The translations under genes were made by a program, and so were the position numbers. From Dinochytrium kinnereticum (taxonomy: Eukaryota; Chytridiomycota; Chytridiomycetes; Chytridiales; Chytridiaceae), in the NCBI GenBank assembly GCA_027604005.1, contig JADGJT010000009.1, positions 62,279 through 126,278 of the forward strand: a DNA stretch of 64,000 nt. Direction: 5' to 3'. Below the pieces are notes generated by a model. That model had not been told where the DNA came from and searched no databases. It saw nothing but the letters and a program-made list of their open reading frames with translations. The stretch's first letter is position 1. Each line of letters opens with the position of its first letter. Positions 24,501-36,675 of the stretch are shown in pieces.

Positions 24501-25004
24501 GCAACGGGCATTGACGTTCCAGGATTTGATGCCTTTGGAGTAGGGTGTGCCAGCAGTACGGGGATAGATCTCGAGGCTTTTGACTTCCTCTCTTTCTTTG
24601 ATGACTTTGGCTGAGAAAGCGTGGAAGCAATCGGCTTTTGAGCCCTAGCTCCGCTTGCTTCGCTAGCATCGATAGCTGCTGGTGATGGGGTGTGAGGGGT
24701 TTGTATTATAGCATCAGCACGTTGCTGCTTCGACTGTGCCAAGGTCATGAGAGGCCTTGATGGCGTGGCTTGGCAAGCGGAGGGTGCGGATGGCAGGTGC
24801 TCCCTTTTCACATGGGCAGGTGAATCATAGCTATTGGGGGTCTTTGACCTTTTGCATGTGTGTGAGGTGAGCAAACTATACGAACGAAGAGTGGGGGCGC
24901 GAAGTGAGATATGATGCGTACGGAGTTACTCGGACTGGGACGTTGAAGATGGAGTCTGAGATCTGCGTTTGCAAAAGGTCATCGTCGTCGTCGTCTGAAA
25001 GCAT
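21598..25004 (-). CDS. Large single C2H2 zinc-finger protein
   Basis: Four exons in phase, complement(24886-25004, 23238-24848, 22590-23181, 21598-22494), give 1072 aa. The acidic start is MLSDDDDDDLLQTQISDSIF. Residues 40-575 are Ser/Pro/Ala-rich with short SLiM-like islands (LALQQILDAWDATAAAR). Exon 3 opens with one classical finger, FICHVEGCGKEYKVKYAYEA then HISSAH (C-x4-C-x12-H-x4-H). Exon 4 opens with a predicted coiled coil (MVAKRLTSIEEQLRILLDAQ, then IDSLLASIQRLESLF and LEDLSRRMRALEER), followed by a disordered tail ending in a basic GTKKLKTLTGRLFSFFGR. A lone finger plus a dimerising coil suggests a nuclear DNA- or RNA-binding regulator, but I recognise no family. The three apparent frames here are one gene because each junction has good splice sites and matching phase. 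Confidence 0.75.
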
Positions 25005-25699
25005 GCGTGATGGCGACTTTTTCGAACTTCAATTTTTGGACTAGTCTGATGGCATGCAGTCATGATCTTTCCGCGAGTCCGTGATGGAAGGCATGACATG
25101 GTTTCGATATGCGCGGGCCACTTCTCTTTTCCATCAAAGGCGCTGGGTGCGCTCTTATTCTTCGTGCACGGTCAGCACCTTGAGAAGACGGGTGCAGTGC
25201 AGGGCATGGGTTGCGAAATCTCCACTGGACTCTGAGTGGATTTGAAAAAGACAAACTGGTGATAGAAACGACTGCGCGGTGGTTAACAAGAGCAGGGGTG
25301 CGTGGGCAGCAGGACCCTCATCATAGCACCGCAGGACCACGCGAACGATATGATGAGGACGGCGACCTGCGGACATCCCCTGTTCGGTCGGCCAAAATGA
25401 AAGCAATTGGCGGTGAAGAAAAAAGGGTTGTCGGACATAGATGAAAAGTCCGAAATGTTTACACCTGAACTTGCGCTCGCGTTCACGCCCTTTCACCACC
25501 CCCTGGCACTCGAGCTCCAACTCCCCTCTTTGTACCCTCTGGCGATAGAGTGGAGCATAATGCTATTTGCATAAGCATTCATTCATTTCAAACGTTCACG
25601 CACGCTGCTGCTACAGAGCTGCCCCGACAGTGATCCTCACATCTCACGCAGTCAGAGCCACAACACGCGATCCGTTCACCGGAATAGCCAGCATCTACG
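25005..25699. promoter_or_regulatory. Divergent promoter region, zinc-finger / type I membrane protein
   Basis: This 695-bp region separates two start codons. No convincing coding frame or RNA gene was seen. Confidence 0.4.
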
Positions 25700-26877
25700 A
25701 TGAACTCTCGTATGCTCCTGCCGTTTCTGGCATCCTTTTGCGTTTCTGTGCTTTCTTCCCCGAACGGTGGGGCACCAAGAGAGCCACAACCCGAAGTGAA
25801 TTCGACTCTGTCCGTCAGACCCACCGCTCCCATGACCAGCCAATCTCTGTCCGTACCTATACCTTCATCATCTACAGCAGCTGGGAATGGTAACGGGGCT
25901 TCAAACAACGGGAACTCCGCGGATAATGGTGAAGGAAAGACACTGGACCAGCTGGCTATGATTTGCCTGGGAGTTTCCGCTGGCATCATTGTCCTCTTTC
26001 TCACTCTGCTGTGCGCCTTCCGTGAGTTAGCCATTGAAATGCTACCGCTTCAAGAAGTCTTGTTTAATCTTTATTTGCAATTGCTTCCCCTTGATGTTTG
26101 GTGTCTTATGCAGGGATCTATAAGTCGAGGCGTGAGAAGAAGGAGATCGACAGCAGGCCTGAGTGGTTCGACCGTCGGCCCTGTCTAGGGACGCTACAGT
26201 CACAGCATTCAACGCAGCACTCGACTTTAAACAACCGCACAGACTCTGACCCCACTGATCCAGATGTCCCCTCCTTCATGACTTCCAAACGATCAATCCA
26301 CTCTCCGAGCGCGTCTACGTCTGGGTCCCTCCATAGCTTCAGTAGATCCCGAGTTGGAACACTCGAAAAGGAGGGTTCCGCCAGTGTCATCTTAGCCACC
26401 AGTCCTTTGAGCAGTTGCTATTCGATGCCCGCCAACTTCCCCTCAACACCAACGTCGTCTGCCATCGACGCTTATATGTTCCCGTCCTCAATTATGGCGT
26501 CTCCGCACATCTTGACATCGAATATGGGAGGGATGATGCCGGTTAGCCCGATCTACCAGTTCCCGCGGTCGGAGCAGACACACACAGGTGTGCACCCGGA
26601 TTGGAATTTGGCCTGGATGCAGTATTATGAACAGCAGTATCATCAGTCGCTCATGTGAGGTTTATCTCCTTGCTTCCTTCCTCTTTGCTTTCGTTCCCAG
26701 TTTTACCTAAAAGGTTGACCTTATTTATTGATTGCCCTTAGGTACCATCACTTGGTTAGGGGAAGTATGCCGCGAGATAATCATTATATGTATGATAACC
26801 CTACGGCAGCCCAGTTAGCCACGGCAGACGAGCTTGCTGCGAATTCATCCCCTGCTCCTATTCAAGAGGCACCCTAG
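25700..26877 (+). CDS. Predicted type I single-pass membrane protein
   Basis: Three exons (25700-26021, 26114-26654, 26742-26877) give 332 aa. Residues 1-20 look like a cleavable signal peptide (MNSRMLLPFLASFCVSVLSS). Residues 20-82 are a Ser/Thr/Asn/Pro-rich outside part likely to be glycosylated. Residues 84-107 are a membrane segment (LAMICLGVSAGIIVLFLTLL), followed at once by a basic stop-transfer (RIYKSRREKKE). The 220-residue cytoplasmic part is Ser/Thr-rich, then Met/Pro/Tyr-rich (SNMGGMMPVSPIYQFPRS). It has no recognised domain. The layout resembles fungal wall-stress or mating sensors (short mucin-like ectodomain, one helix, long tail), but there is no WSC or other sensor cysteine domain, so this is only an analogy. 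Confidence 0.75.
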
Positions 26878-27734
26878 ACATCTTATTGAGCACTTATTAC
26901 GTTGGCGGGCTCCCATTCTATTGGATACTCCTACAGAAAGTCCCACAATGAACATTCATTTTCGATGCTTTTTTCCCTTATTTATGTGCTTTTCACCCTT
27001 CTCGTTGAGCCGTGACTTAAGTCCATGATGTCCCACTTCTTCTAATAATTTTCCTACATACATACATACAACACAAACTTGTCGCCTTTACCACCGGAAT
27101 CCTTTCCTTCTCCTTCTCCTTCTGCTTATTTCAAGCTTTACTTGGCCCAATAATTTCGTCTCAAAATTCTGAGTTGACAGGAGATCTTGTTGGGCTGAGG
27201 AAACTATGAGCGGAGCACTTAATCCTCAGGTCATGCAATGAAGTAAGGGAGGTTTTGTAGATTCCAACAGATCTCTCTGGCCAACATATAAAAATACTTC
27301 GAAATTATGGGGGCAAGGATATTTTACATACATTCATATTTCATCATCAAGCAGCGCATCAACGAAATTATCAAAGAAGGCTAGGAACCGCCGAGAACGG
27401 TAGAAGGGGATGACGTGAAAGATATAAGGAATTCTTCCAACCAAAAGTGATTGGATAGCTATCATGCAACAGAGGCCAAAATAGAACGGCGGCTGATTGA
27501 GAGACCATGACTAAAGTCTAAGGGTAACTGACTTAAAACATACTGAAATACTGTAGGGGGGAAAGAGGGGTTGGAAGAAAGAAAGAAAAAGAGCTAAAAG
27601 AAGACAAAGAAAAAAGAAGGAAAAAATATGCTTTGAGAAAGCATTAGAGTTCGAAGGAAAGAAACCAAAATAAGAGAACATCACCATTCCAAGCGATATC
27701 TAACAAAGCCGGAATTACAAACAAAATTGCTGAT
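26878..27734. other. 3'-3' intergenic region
   Basis: This 857-bp region lies between convergent genes. It has a catacatacat repeat at about 27056-27068, a CTT-rich run near 27108-27125 and a purine-rich block at 27560-27630. No gene is seen. Confidence 0.5.
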
Positions 27735-30700
27735 CTACTGCTCCTCTGGCGGAGGCTCAAACACCGGAACAACCCACTCAGGCCATTTTCCCCTACCCCT
27801 CGCCTCCCAATACTCATGCGTGAAGACCCAATGGGGCTCCCCTGTCTCAGGATCCAAAGTCCGCACAAACCACCTAGGGATCCACCATGCCTCCCCAATC
27901 TGAATCGGGGTACCTCCCACGCCCCCATCTATTCCTCCACCGCCATTGTTGCGAAGGTGAGGTGCCATGTTAGGAGGGTGCTGATTCTCAGGTGGACCAC
28001 TGGGCTTGCCCGGAACCTCGAACTCCTTTACGATACCTCGCCTTCTAGTCCTCTGGACGACCTCAAGAAATTCCTTTCCTTTATTGGCATCCTCCCACAT
28101 GCCTTCTTCCATGGCACGCTGGTCTTGCCTTAGCCTTGAGTCAGTAGGAGGGAGATATGGTCGCAGGGTTTCCGAAAGCTCATTGAGCTTCATAGCAAAG
28201 GGGGTCTGGTTGAAAAAGAACTTTTCCAAAGGGTGGGATGATTTGCGCTGCCACAACGTAAGGGTCGATGGAAGGCTCTGGCTAGCAGCTCCAGAAAGGG
28301 GACCAACTCGGGTAGCAATAAGCTTATCACCCCATGATCCTGTAAGGTTCCAGCGAATATTGCCGTTCCGATCCTTGTAGACACCAACAATCTCCCCAAC
28401 ACCGGAAGCATCCGTCGCACTTTGTGCAGACTTCTCACTTGCTTCTCCACTACCTCCGCTACCCCAACCGAACCACGAGCCACCTGACCCAGTTGATTTT
28501 GGCCGGAAAGTTAGGATGCACTCGTCCCCAGTTCTCCAGTTGCGAATGACCATATCGCCAAGATGGGTAATGGTCAGTTTCCCCACAATAAGATTATTCA
28601 CGGTAGTCGTAACCTTCTTCCATGCGTAGTGCTCAGAGGCCCCAGGTTCCCCGGGCACATCAGCGGGAAGAGGAAGCCGGATGTGGCAATTTCCAAGTGG
28701 GTGTAATTCTAAAGATGATCCCCAGAATTTACTTTTGACATTCACCTTTAAACCAGCCATTCTTAACGTTAGAGCAAGAGCAAAATTGATAAAGACAAAA
28801 AACAAATATTCCTTACCTCAGTCCAGAAAACCCAGTCTGGCGAGTCGGCATAGCATGCGCTAATAGGCTATTTAAGATAAAAAGGATAAAAACGTCAGGC
28901 ATCCAGGCCAAAGTGAATGAATGATTGAGAATCAATTCACATGCTTACGGGATGATGGCACACTTGCTCAGATACGTATCGAAATTGCTTTTCATCACTG
29001 ACAAGCTCAAAGGTCTCTCCCTGCAGGAACAAACAACTCATCAATAACTGCAATGTTTCAGAAGAGTAATCTTACCAGCAGAGGGTTGAAAGGCTTGGTT
29101 GTTCTTCCCACTGTTGAGGAGTAGTTCGACATAGCGTAAGCCGCAACATATAGCAACCTCCCCATCTCAGACTCCTCACCCCTTAGCCCTTCTAAAAGCT
29201 GCAAAGAGACACCTAACTCCTTAGCACAAAGCCCTGCTGGATTGGGTCCATTCGATCCAATCTTGGGCCTTCCAATACGCGAAGCTAGTGATAGTAGCTC
29301 AACGTACTCAACGTCCTCACCCATTCTCTGAAGCATCGAAAGGGGCTCATTAAAGAACACAGGAAGGGTAACTTTGCTGAGATCCTTGCCGATCGCCGAC
29401 TTGATAAAAGACCAGGCTTGGAATACAGGCTTAGGCTTGTTGGGGTCAAGCGGGGGTTGCTGGCGAGTTTGACTGTCAGGAATGTGGCCTTGGCATGATA
29501 GCTTCATTGCGTTGTCATTAAGGAATAAAGAAGGCGAGTAGGAGGGCGGCGAGTAGGAGGGCGGCGCGGCTAATCCGGGAACGTTGGGTGCGTGCATCTT
29601 GAGAGAGTGGCCTCTAGTAGGTGCAGTTGGCTCTTCAACTAGGCTGTCTTCCCCTTTATGTGATGGCAACGAGATCTGAGAAGATTGACTCGGGGCAGTG
29701 GACGATCGGATAGTTTGCAACACAGGCTCCTTCCTTGCAGCAATGAGAGTGACAGAAGCAGTTGCCAGTGGTGTAGATACTGTCGTGGATGCAGAAGGCG
29801 CGAGTGTAGGGGATGGCTTCACCTGAGATCGATAAGACCGAACAGTGAGACGACTCGATGCAGTAAATGTTCTTGGTAGAATCCCATCAGCCGCATCGTA
29901 GAAAATGTCATTGTCCAATTCCTCCTCTGCGTCGTGCATGTCCATAATGATATCTGAATCTTCACTGTCTTCCTCCTCATTTTGGCCCGGTGCTCGATTC
30001 ATTCCGCCTGTTAAGGATCCAGGGATGTTCATCTGTGGAGAAAGGTTCATATCGTAAATCTCGCCCGTGATTGCTAGATTTGCCATTCCAGCAGTATTGG
30101 GAGAATGAGGCGAATGGAAAATCTCAAGATCATCGTTCGCGTCACCACCATGATAGCTAGGGGCAGTGTTATTCACGGCTCTCTGAGTAGTTGCTGGAAC
30201 TGAGGGAACAGCTGCTGTGGGTGTGCCAGTGAGGCCATTCTGAATGATTGCTTCGAGCCTCTTGATTCTATCAGCATTTTTCTGCTCCCGACGCTTAAAC
30301 TTCCTCTCCTTTGCCTCGGCTACTGTAAGGACTCTCCCGATCGTGTCTGCGACCTGCTTCATCGAGGACCTCATCAGCGAAGGTAAGTTGGAAACATCAA
30401 CATCACGGAGAAAGCCTCCTTGAGCTCCTGGGGGGGTAGGCGTTGATGTGCCCCCATTGAAAGAAGACGATGAAAGACGCGGAGGGGCAATAGCCTGTCC
30501 ACCGATTCCTCCTTGCAATATGCCCTCTACCACAGCCTCAACCACCCTGTTCTGCACATCCATCTGAACTTGTAGCAGGTGGGCCAGGGTGGCGAGATCT
30601 TCTGTGTTGGTGGTAGGGAAACTATCAAGGCGCGAAGGTGTGTCATTTTTGGACGAAAAACTGTCCCTATTGCTGAACTGAGCTCCAGCGGTAACAGTGC

Positions 30701-32757
30701 TCAATCGGTTCATAGGTATTGACGCCAGGCTCTGGCGTTGGGGGCTTCCACTCGCCGAACTTCCACCCACGGGAGAACCAAAATCGTAACCCTGGGGTGG
30801 CGGAGGTATGTCTCCCGAGACTTGGTAGTCATATCTTACATCATCAACATCCTGCTCATCATCGCTTACGGGGTTTTTAACTGAAGAGCCGTTGACGGTG
30901 CCATATAAGCTTGCCGCTTCCGAATCGTTGTCTGTTACCCATCGCTTGCTCTGTTTTGAACAATCACAATAAGATATAATAAAGTATCAAGTATGTGCCA
31001 ACAAACCTCCATCAAAGCCCAGACCCATCTCTTTGCATCAGCAGGACTACGAGCTTGAAGGCAAAATCGAACGCTTCCCTTCCCAACAACATCAAACCTC
31101 GACTTGTCTTTGGCATCAGGAAACTCGACAATGGCGATGCGGGTCGCAATCGAACCTCGGCAAGATTCGGGATAATCCGCCTCAGACTTATAATAACTAA
31201 GTGTCCCTTTCTCCAGCGAGAAATATCTCGCCTTCCATCCTGACGAATAATTTACCCATTTCTTAAGAATCCCTCGGACAGTTGGCGGCTGAACATTAGA
31301 AATCCTCCCGTTGGCTGTGGGCGATGATGCAGGCTGAGCCTGGACTATTAGCGGTTGAGATACAGCTTTTTTTAAAAAAAAAAATAATGAAAAAACAACA
31401 GAAAACACCCCAATTAGCTAAAAACGGCCATGTGCTAAATAACGCTATAAACTTACCTCCTCTGAGCTTGTCTCGAGCTCGACTGTCTTTCTTAGGTAGC
31501 AAGTCGACTGGCCGCCTTCCTTTTCTATCCTTAATTTCTGGATCAGCGCCTTTCCGAAGGCACCATTCTACTAGCTCGGAACTATCTTCCCTCGCCGCAA
31601 AATGAAGGATAGTGGCATCTGTCGTCGGATCCAACGGAGCATTGATATCCATTAGACCACAGCTAAAGTAAGCCTGAACTCGTCGGTCCCGTGATAGAAA
31701 ATCCAAAACAGCATATGTCGTTCGCCCGCTTACACAGGAGCGAAGTTTTTCGGTTGTTCGAGCAATGAACTCGACGCGATCTCCTACAACAAAAAATATC
31801 AGCATGCCGCTCGAGAGAAAAGCAGAGAGAAAAGGAGAGAAAACTGATACTCACGCCTGAACAGCTCAATGACCTTTTCTGCAGCGAAGTCAGTGCGCGG
31901 AACGACCTCCTCAGGGGTCCGCCCCATTGCATTTCGAATGGAATCATCAATCCCCTCGATTCTGAGAAGGTGATCCACTATCTCAAAATTCTTCGCCCTG
32001 GCCGCCAAGTGCAAAGGAGTGTCTCCATCTGGGTGATTCTGATCATTGACCCAAAACAACTCTTTGGGCCTCAGAGGCGTGGCAGAGAGGAAGAAAGCAT
32101 TTATTATTTGCTCCACAACATGTCGAGAGCAAATAGATATAGCCAAGTGAAGAGGTGATCCAAAGCTGGGAATCGAAGTAGCTGCATGCGGAGATGACAA
32201 AAGGTAATCCTGGAGCGCAGGAAGAATGATGGTAAGATCATTCGTCTGGATGACGTTGAGCAGATGAAAGTACAAAACCGAGTCGTTCAAATTGCTCCCA
32301 GACGGCATAACTTGGTTGCCAAATGCTAAAATGTTAAAGGGAGGCGACTGATTATGATTACCACTTCCGGCATGGCCATTACTTGGGCTCGGCGAACCGT
32401 GTTGATGGGACGAGGTTGCTTGATTGCCCATTATTTTCGAAGCTCGGCGGAGGTGCTCGGAGGAAGCGGAAGGTGACAAACGGTTCAAGTAACTAAGGGG
32501 GGTGTGGGACATCGCCTGCATATTTCCTACTTCAAGTGATGGATACATAGGGATGAAGCGAGATGGCAAAGCTTTTCAGCATCGTTTTGATTACTCTATC
32601 ATTACCAACCTGGAATGCGCGCCTGCTGATTCAAGTTTGTCGTAGATGCTCGATGCGGAGGCTTAGGCGAGGTTGGAGGAGAAGACAGGTTCTTTGGCGG
32701 TGCCGAACCATCAGAAGTGATCGATGAGATGGACGGATGGGGTTGATGGTGCGACAT
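27735..32757 (-). CDS. OSH1: Osh1/Osh2-type oxysterol-binding protein (Ank-PH-ORD)
   Basis: Eight exons in phase, complement(32610-32757, 31855-32526, 31457-31783, 31007-31365, 29076-30950, 28949-29020, 28817-28867, 27735-28745), give 1504 aa. Ankyrin repeats lie at about 110-265 and 325-365 (GDTPLHLAARAKNFEIVDHL, ATILHFAAREDSSELVEWCL). A PH domain lies at about 410-502 (GILKKWVNYSSGWKARYFSL to RWVWALME). A long disordered linker includes an acidic FFAT-like IFYDAAD near residue 850. The ORD spans about 1020-1504 (LPVFFNEPLSMLQRMGEDVE, KPFNPLLGETFELV, EQVCHHPISACYADSPDWVF, NVKSKFWGSSLELHPLGN). This is the Osh1/Osh2 architecture: sterol/PI4P exchange at ER contact sites, with the FFAT motif binding VAP. 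The signature normally reads EQVSHHPP, whereas here it is EQVCHHP-P across an intron (the second Pro is coded by the next exon). Confidence 0.93.
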
Positions 32758-33219
32758 CTCTTCCAAGTGTTTTCAGATGCAAAGCTCTAGCTGCTCGGCC
32801 GATCAGAAATATATCACTCTGGAAGAGTATGTCACAGGTATCGAGGCGATGGCTTGAATGGGATGCGACAGATAAGGCGACAGATAAGCGTTTTTTCGCA
32901 ACGTTATGGCTTGGAATCGTAATGCAATCAACCAACTCTTCTCCGGAACGATCAGGCTGCGTGAAGCAAGCACTAATACGATCACAGCAGCGGCAGTAGC
33001 ACACGGCAAGGTGACCGCCTTCGTTCGTAGACAATGTACGTAGCCCTAATACAGCGTCTGTTGTGACTTCAACAAAAGAAAAATGGGTGAATTTCAAAAT
33101 TTGAACGGGGTTCAAACATCGGACACCTCATTGGAGATAACCCTTTTGGAGGCATAATAATGTTTGACTCTTCTTTATTCAACATGAATGCGTGATCCCC
33201 ACTGCGTGATTTTTAACTG
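32758..33219. other. Intergenic upstream of the Osh1-like gene
   Basis: This is the upstream region of the Osh1-like gene and the 3' end of the next minus-strand gene. Short frames on both strands show no family features. Confidence 0.4.
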
Positions 33220-36200
33220 CTAGACTACTCTGCCCGCGCTCGTGTCAGAGGTGCCGCACGAGACGCAGGCGACGCGTCTCGCAAAGTTGTGGTATCTGCA
33301 ACTCAAATTTGGGCAGATCCAGTCCCCAGGTTTGAGAGGATCCTTAGACTTTGGAGGCTTCCCTGGGTTGAAGTTTGCTCCGACTCTTGTTTTCGGTTGA
33401 GTAGCAAATGGTCCTGGGCTTGTCTTATTTCTCCTATGCACTGGGAGGAACTTCGTTTGAGCGCATCTATAAGCCATTGGGGGTTCGGCGAATGCCACGT
33501 TTTGCATACTCTCAACTGGCATGCTGGCTCTGTTGCATGGTCCCGATGAAATTCTTCTCCCAGTTTTGGCAAGGCTGTGAAAACTTTGCTTCAAAAGTCG
33601 TCCTTGACCAGTATTCTGAAAACCATTTGCATAAGGATATTCATGCACAGCCTCTTCAGGTAAAGAACCCTGGTTTAAGCTAGATTCAAGCTGTTGGATA
33701 CCATAAGCACTTTCCAAGTATCCGGGTGGCGTAGGCAAGATCTTTTCAGGGTGCGTCGGAACTTGTGGAGGGCTTAGCTTCAAATGACTTGGAGGGGTGT
33801 GAGCTCTTGAAAGTCGTTCCATTGATGTTTCGCTCTCGTTAAAGCCGTTCTCCCAGTAAGATTGGCAGTTGTGGGTAGTATAGCGGCCGGGACTCTGACG
33901 TAAATGCATATGCTGCCCATATTGGGTATCTCGGTAGCTAGATTCTCGTTGAAGCGGGCACTCGTTGGGGCTGTCGACTTGTAAATTGAGGCTCGATATC
34001 TCAAGAGCAGATTCGCAAACATTTGTATTTATCCCATTGAATCTCGATCGGGACCCCGAAAGCGGCGATTTCTTTGGATCATTGACTAAAAGCTCTCCTG
34101 GAGGAGGGATGTTTTCATCTACGGCATGCTTGCTCACTTCACTCAATTGCTTCTTGAATTTCAGATGCTTTAAACCCGACGGCTCAGCCTGAATCTTTTC
34201 CTTTGTAATTGAACTGTGTCTCTCGAATTGCTGAGCATCAGAACCCTTATATATCGTAATGCCATCATCCATCTCGGACCTTACGCGCATCCTCTTGGTA
34301 ACTAGTGCCGAAGAAGGATTGCTAAAACACTTCAAATCGTGAAAGCATCGACTATCACCAGAACAATCCGTCATTAACCGTCCATTTCTTTTATGCTCAT
34401 TCGAAGCCGAGGCTGACGATGAGTGCAGTGACTCATTCCTCTTCCGACCCCCTCGCTTTCCTCTACGACATCCTGATTTGGCTGGAAGTGGCGCATTTAG
34501 CGAGTTCTCCACCTTTAAAGGTTGTGTTGTCGCAAAAGTCTGAGATCCTGACCAATGCATATCAGAAACTCGTCCCGAGTCATTGAAATTTCTGTCCTTT
34601 TGGAGCCGGCAAGATTCTCTAATAAGCAAGTGGTTTGGAACGGGAATGCCAAAGTCATGAAAGTTGCAAGGATGAACCCGTAAAGGCAAAGATGGATGAC
34701 TAGCGTGAGGAGAGGGAATTCCACAGGAATTGTCCGAAACAGGAAAGCTGTTGGATATGGTCGGAGATAAGCCGACGATTGGAATTGCTCCATAGGACTG
34801 GCCTAATCCATCTGATCTTAGTTGAAGAAGAGATGGACGATGACGGCAAACGTTGTTACGATTTTCTGAAAGTGAGTCGATCCAGCTAAGGAATTCGCCA
34901 TGCCATTCGGGTGATTCTTCGATGATCTCACACTCGTCGCATATAGTTCTACCATCATAAAAACCTCTCTGCTGCTCTGTAAGCCAGGAAAAAAAAAATT
35001 CATTATGTGTTAGCGATTACGAATAGACTCACAGACACGTTCAAAATAGTCGATTATTACCTCTAGCAAGCTCAAAGTTGGCGGTATCTGAGTGATAATA
35101 GCTACTGCTTGGAAGCATCTCTTTCGGTGAGATATTTGCCAATAAAGCGCAGGATGTCAACTGAGGGCTCCCATAGATTTCTCCACACATATCTACAAAA
35201 GTGACCGTGCTATTGTTAAACGAATGAGGCCGACGTGTTCTATCAGACAAAGTTGATTGCAAAATACGCGGTTCTTCAGTGGAAGAAGTCACTAAGTCCT
35301 GGTTTTCACCGTGAGAAAAGGGTGGAATGCAGTGAAGGCTCGTAGTCGTTCGAGGGTGATAACCAAACTTTGCCTTTATGTTGGGCACACTAACTAATAT
35401 TAATTTGAATCATAACAATAACATTACCTTTTTGTTTCATGCCCTAGTGTATTCGAAACATTCCCGGCTCGAAGAAAGTCCTTAAAGAAGAGAAACAGTG
35501 AACATAAGTATCTATTGTGGACGATTCAAACTGTCAAGCTTACCTCAATAATGCCGTTTGTCTCCAAAGCCAGCTGAAGTGGTTCTATGAATTTATTCTT
35601 TACAGCCACTAAATTGTCGGTCGTTTTAGATATCAAATCAAAACACGCCGATAAAGCATCTGCAACCGTGAGTAAATTATCATCTACATTAAAACCAAAT
35701 ACTCACTTTCGGAAAGTCTCCTAATTGCAGAACTCTGCCCGTGCAATGCACACAATAATGAAGTTATGAAGTCAAATATCCTCAAGTTTCCATGATGCTA
35801 CACAGTATTAATAGTTATAATAACGTGAGGGAAGCTACCGGAAACCCTCGAATCAATTCCGCCAGCACCTTCTCCTCATACAAAGACAGTGAAAACGGTC
35901 TATTCTCTTCCTTCAATTCCTCGTCCGTCTCGTCGTGATAGATGAAGTCAATGAGAAAGGACTGGGGCCTAAGCTGCATCGAGTTGAACGCAGAAGAAAG
36001 GCTGTCATAAATACTCATGGTGTCTCGCTCCACCGTAAGAGGTTCAGTATAGCTTGACTTCTCATCCCCGTCCTCAATCGAGGCTTCGAAAAGATCTCGA
36101 AACGGAGACGCACCTCCACTGACCGCTGTCGACAATTGCCGTTCCGACGATGAAGAGGCCATCGTGTTCAAAACGATTGAAGAATCATTATCCATAGCAG

Positions 36201-36675
36201 CTGCCTCGTTGAAGAAAAATGTGAAGGCCTTTAAGGTAAGAGCCAAGGCAATGTTTAAATCAGTTTGCCGAGCTAGAGAAGCAAACAATGCTGTTGACGA
36301 AAAACCGAAGTTCATGCTTTCCGCCTTAATCATGGATGTAACGAACGAAAGTGTGGCATTGGCTGCATCAAACGATTGATACTCGATAAAGACCGTGTCA
36401 AAATGCCAGCATGTGACGGGCTCAAAGGTTGCCGGCTCGTTTCCAGTGAGATTTCCGACGGGATCGATACAGCCATTACATGATTCAGAACAGGAGAACA
36501 CTGAAGGATCATATTTGATGACAGCCCAGTGCACTTGAACGACTCTGGATGCAAACGGTTCCCATTCGTTGCAATTAAGGGCTTCAAGAATACATCCCGT
36601 GGTTGCGTCCCGAGGTAGGTTGGAGATGCGAACATAGACCAGGTCATCCCGTGACTTATAGCAATGCTCCGTCAT
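33220..36675 (-). CDS. RRM-like plus RanBP2 zinc-finger RNA-binding protein (Nrp1-like)
   Basis: Six exons in phase, complement(35839-36675, 35707-35797, 35544-35659, 35428-35480, 35061-35389, 33220-34976), give 1060 aa. Residues 10-115 look like a diverged RRM (LVYVRISNLPRDAT at the RNP2 position, DTVFIEYQSFDAANATL at the RNP1 position) with an insertion of Cys-rich loop sequence (CSESCNGC). The last 35 residues hold one RanBP2-type finger, GDWICPNLSCRYHNFARRVA then CVSCG, with the W-x-C-x4-C...N...C-x2-C pattern of RNA-binding fingers. Between them lies a long low-order region. An N-terminal RRM with RanBP2 finger resembles the fungal Nrp1 group, though I see one finger where Nrp1 relatives commonly have more. 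The role is probably cytoplasmic mRNA binding, as inference. Confidence 0.7.
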
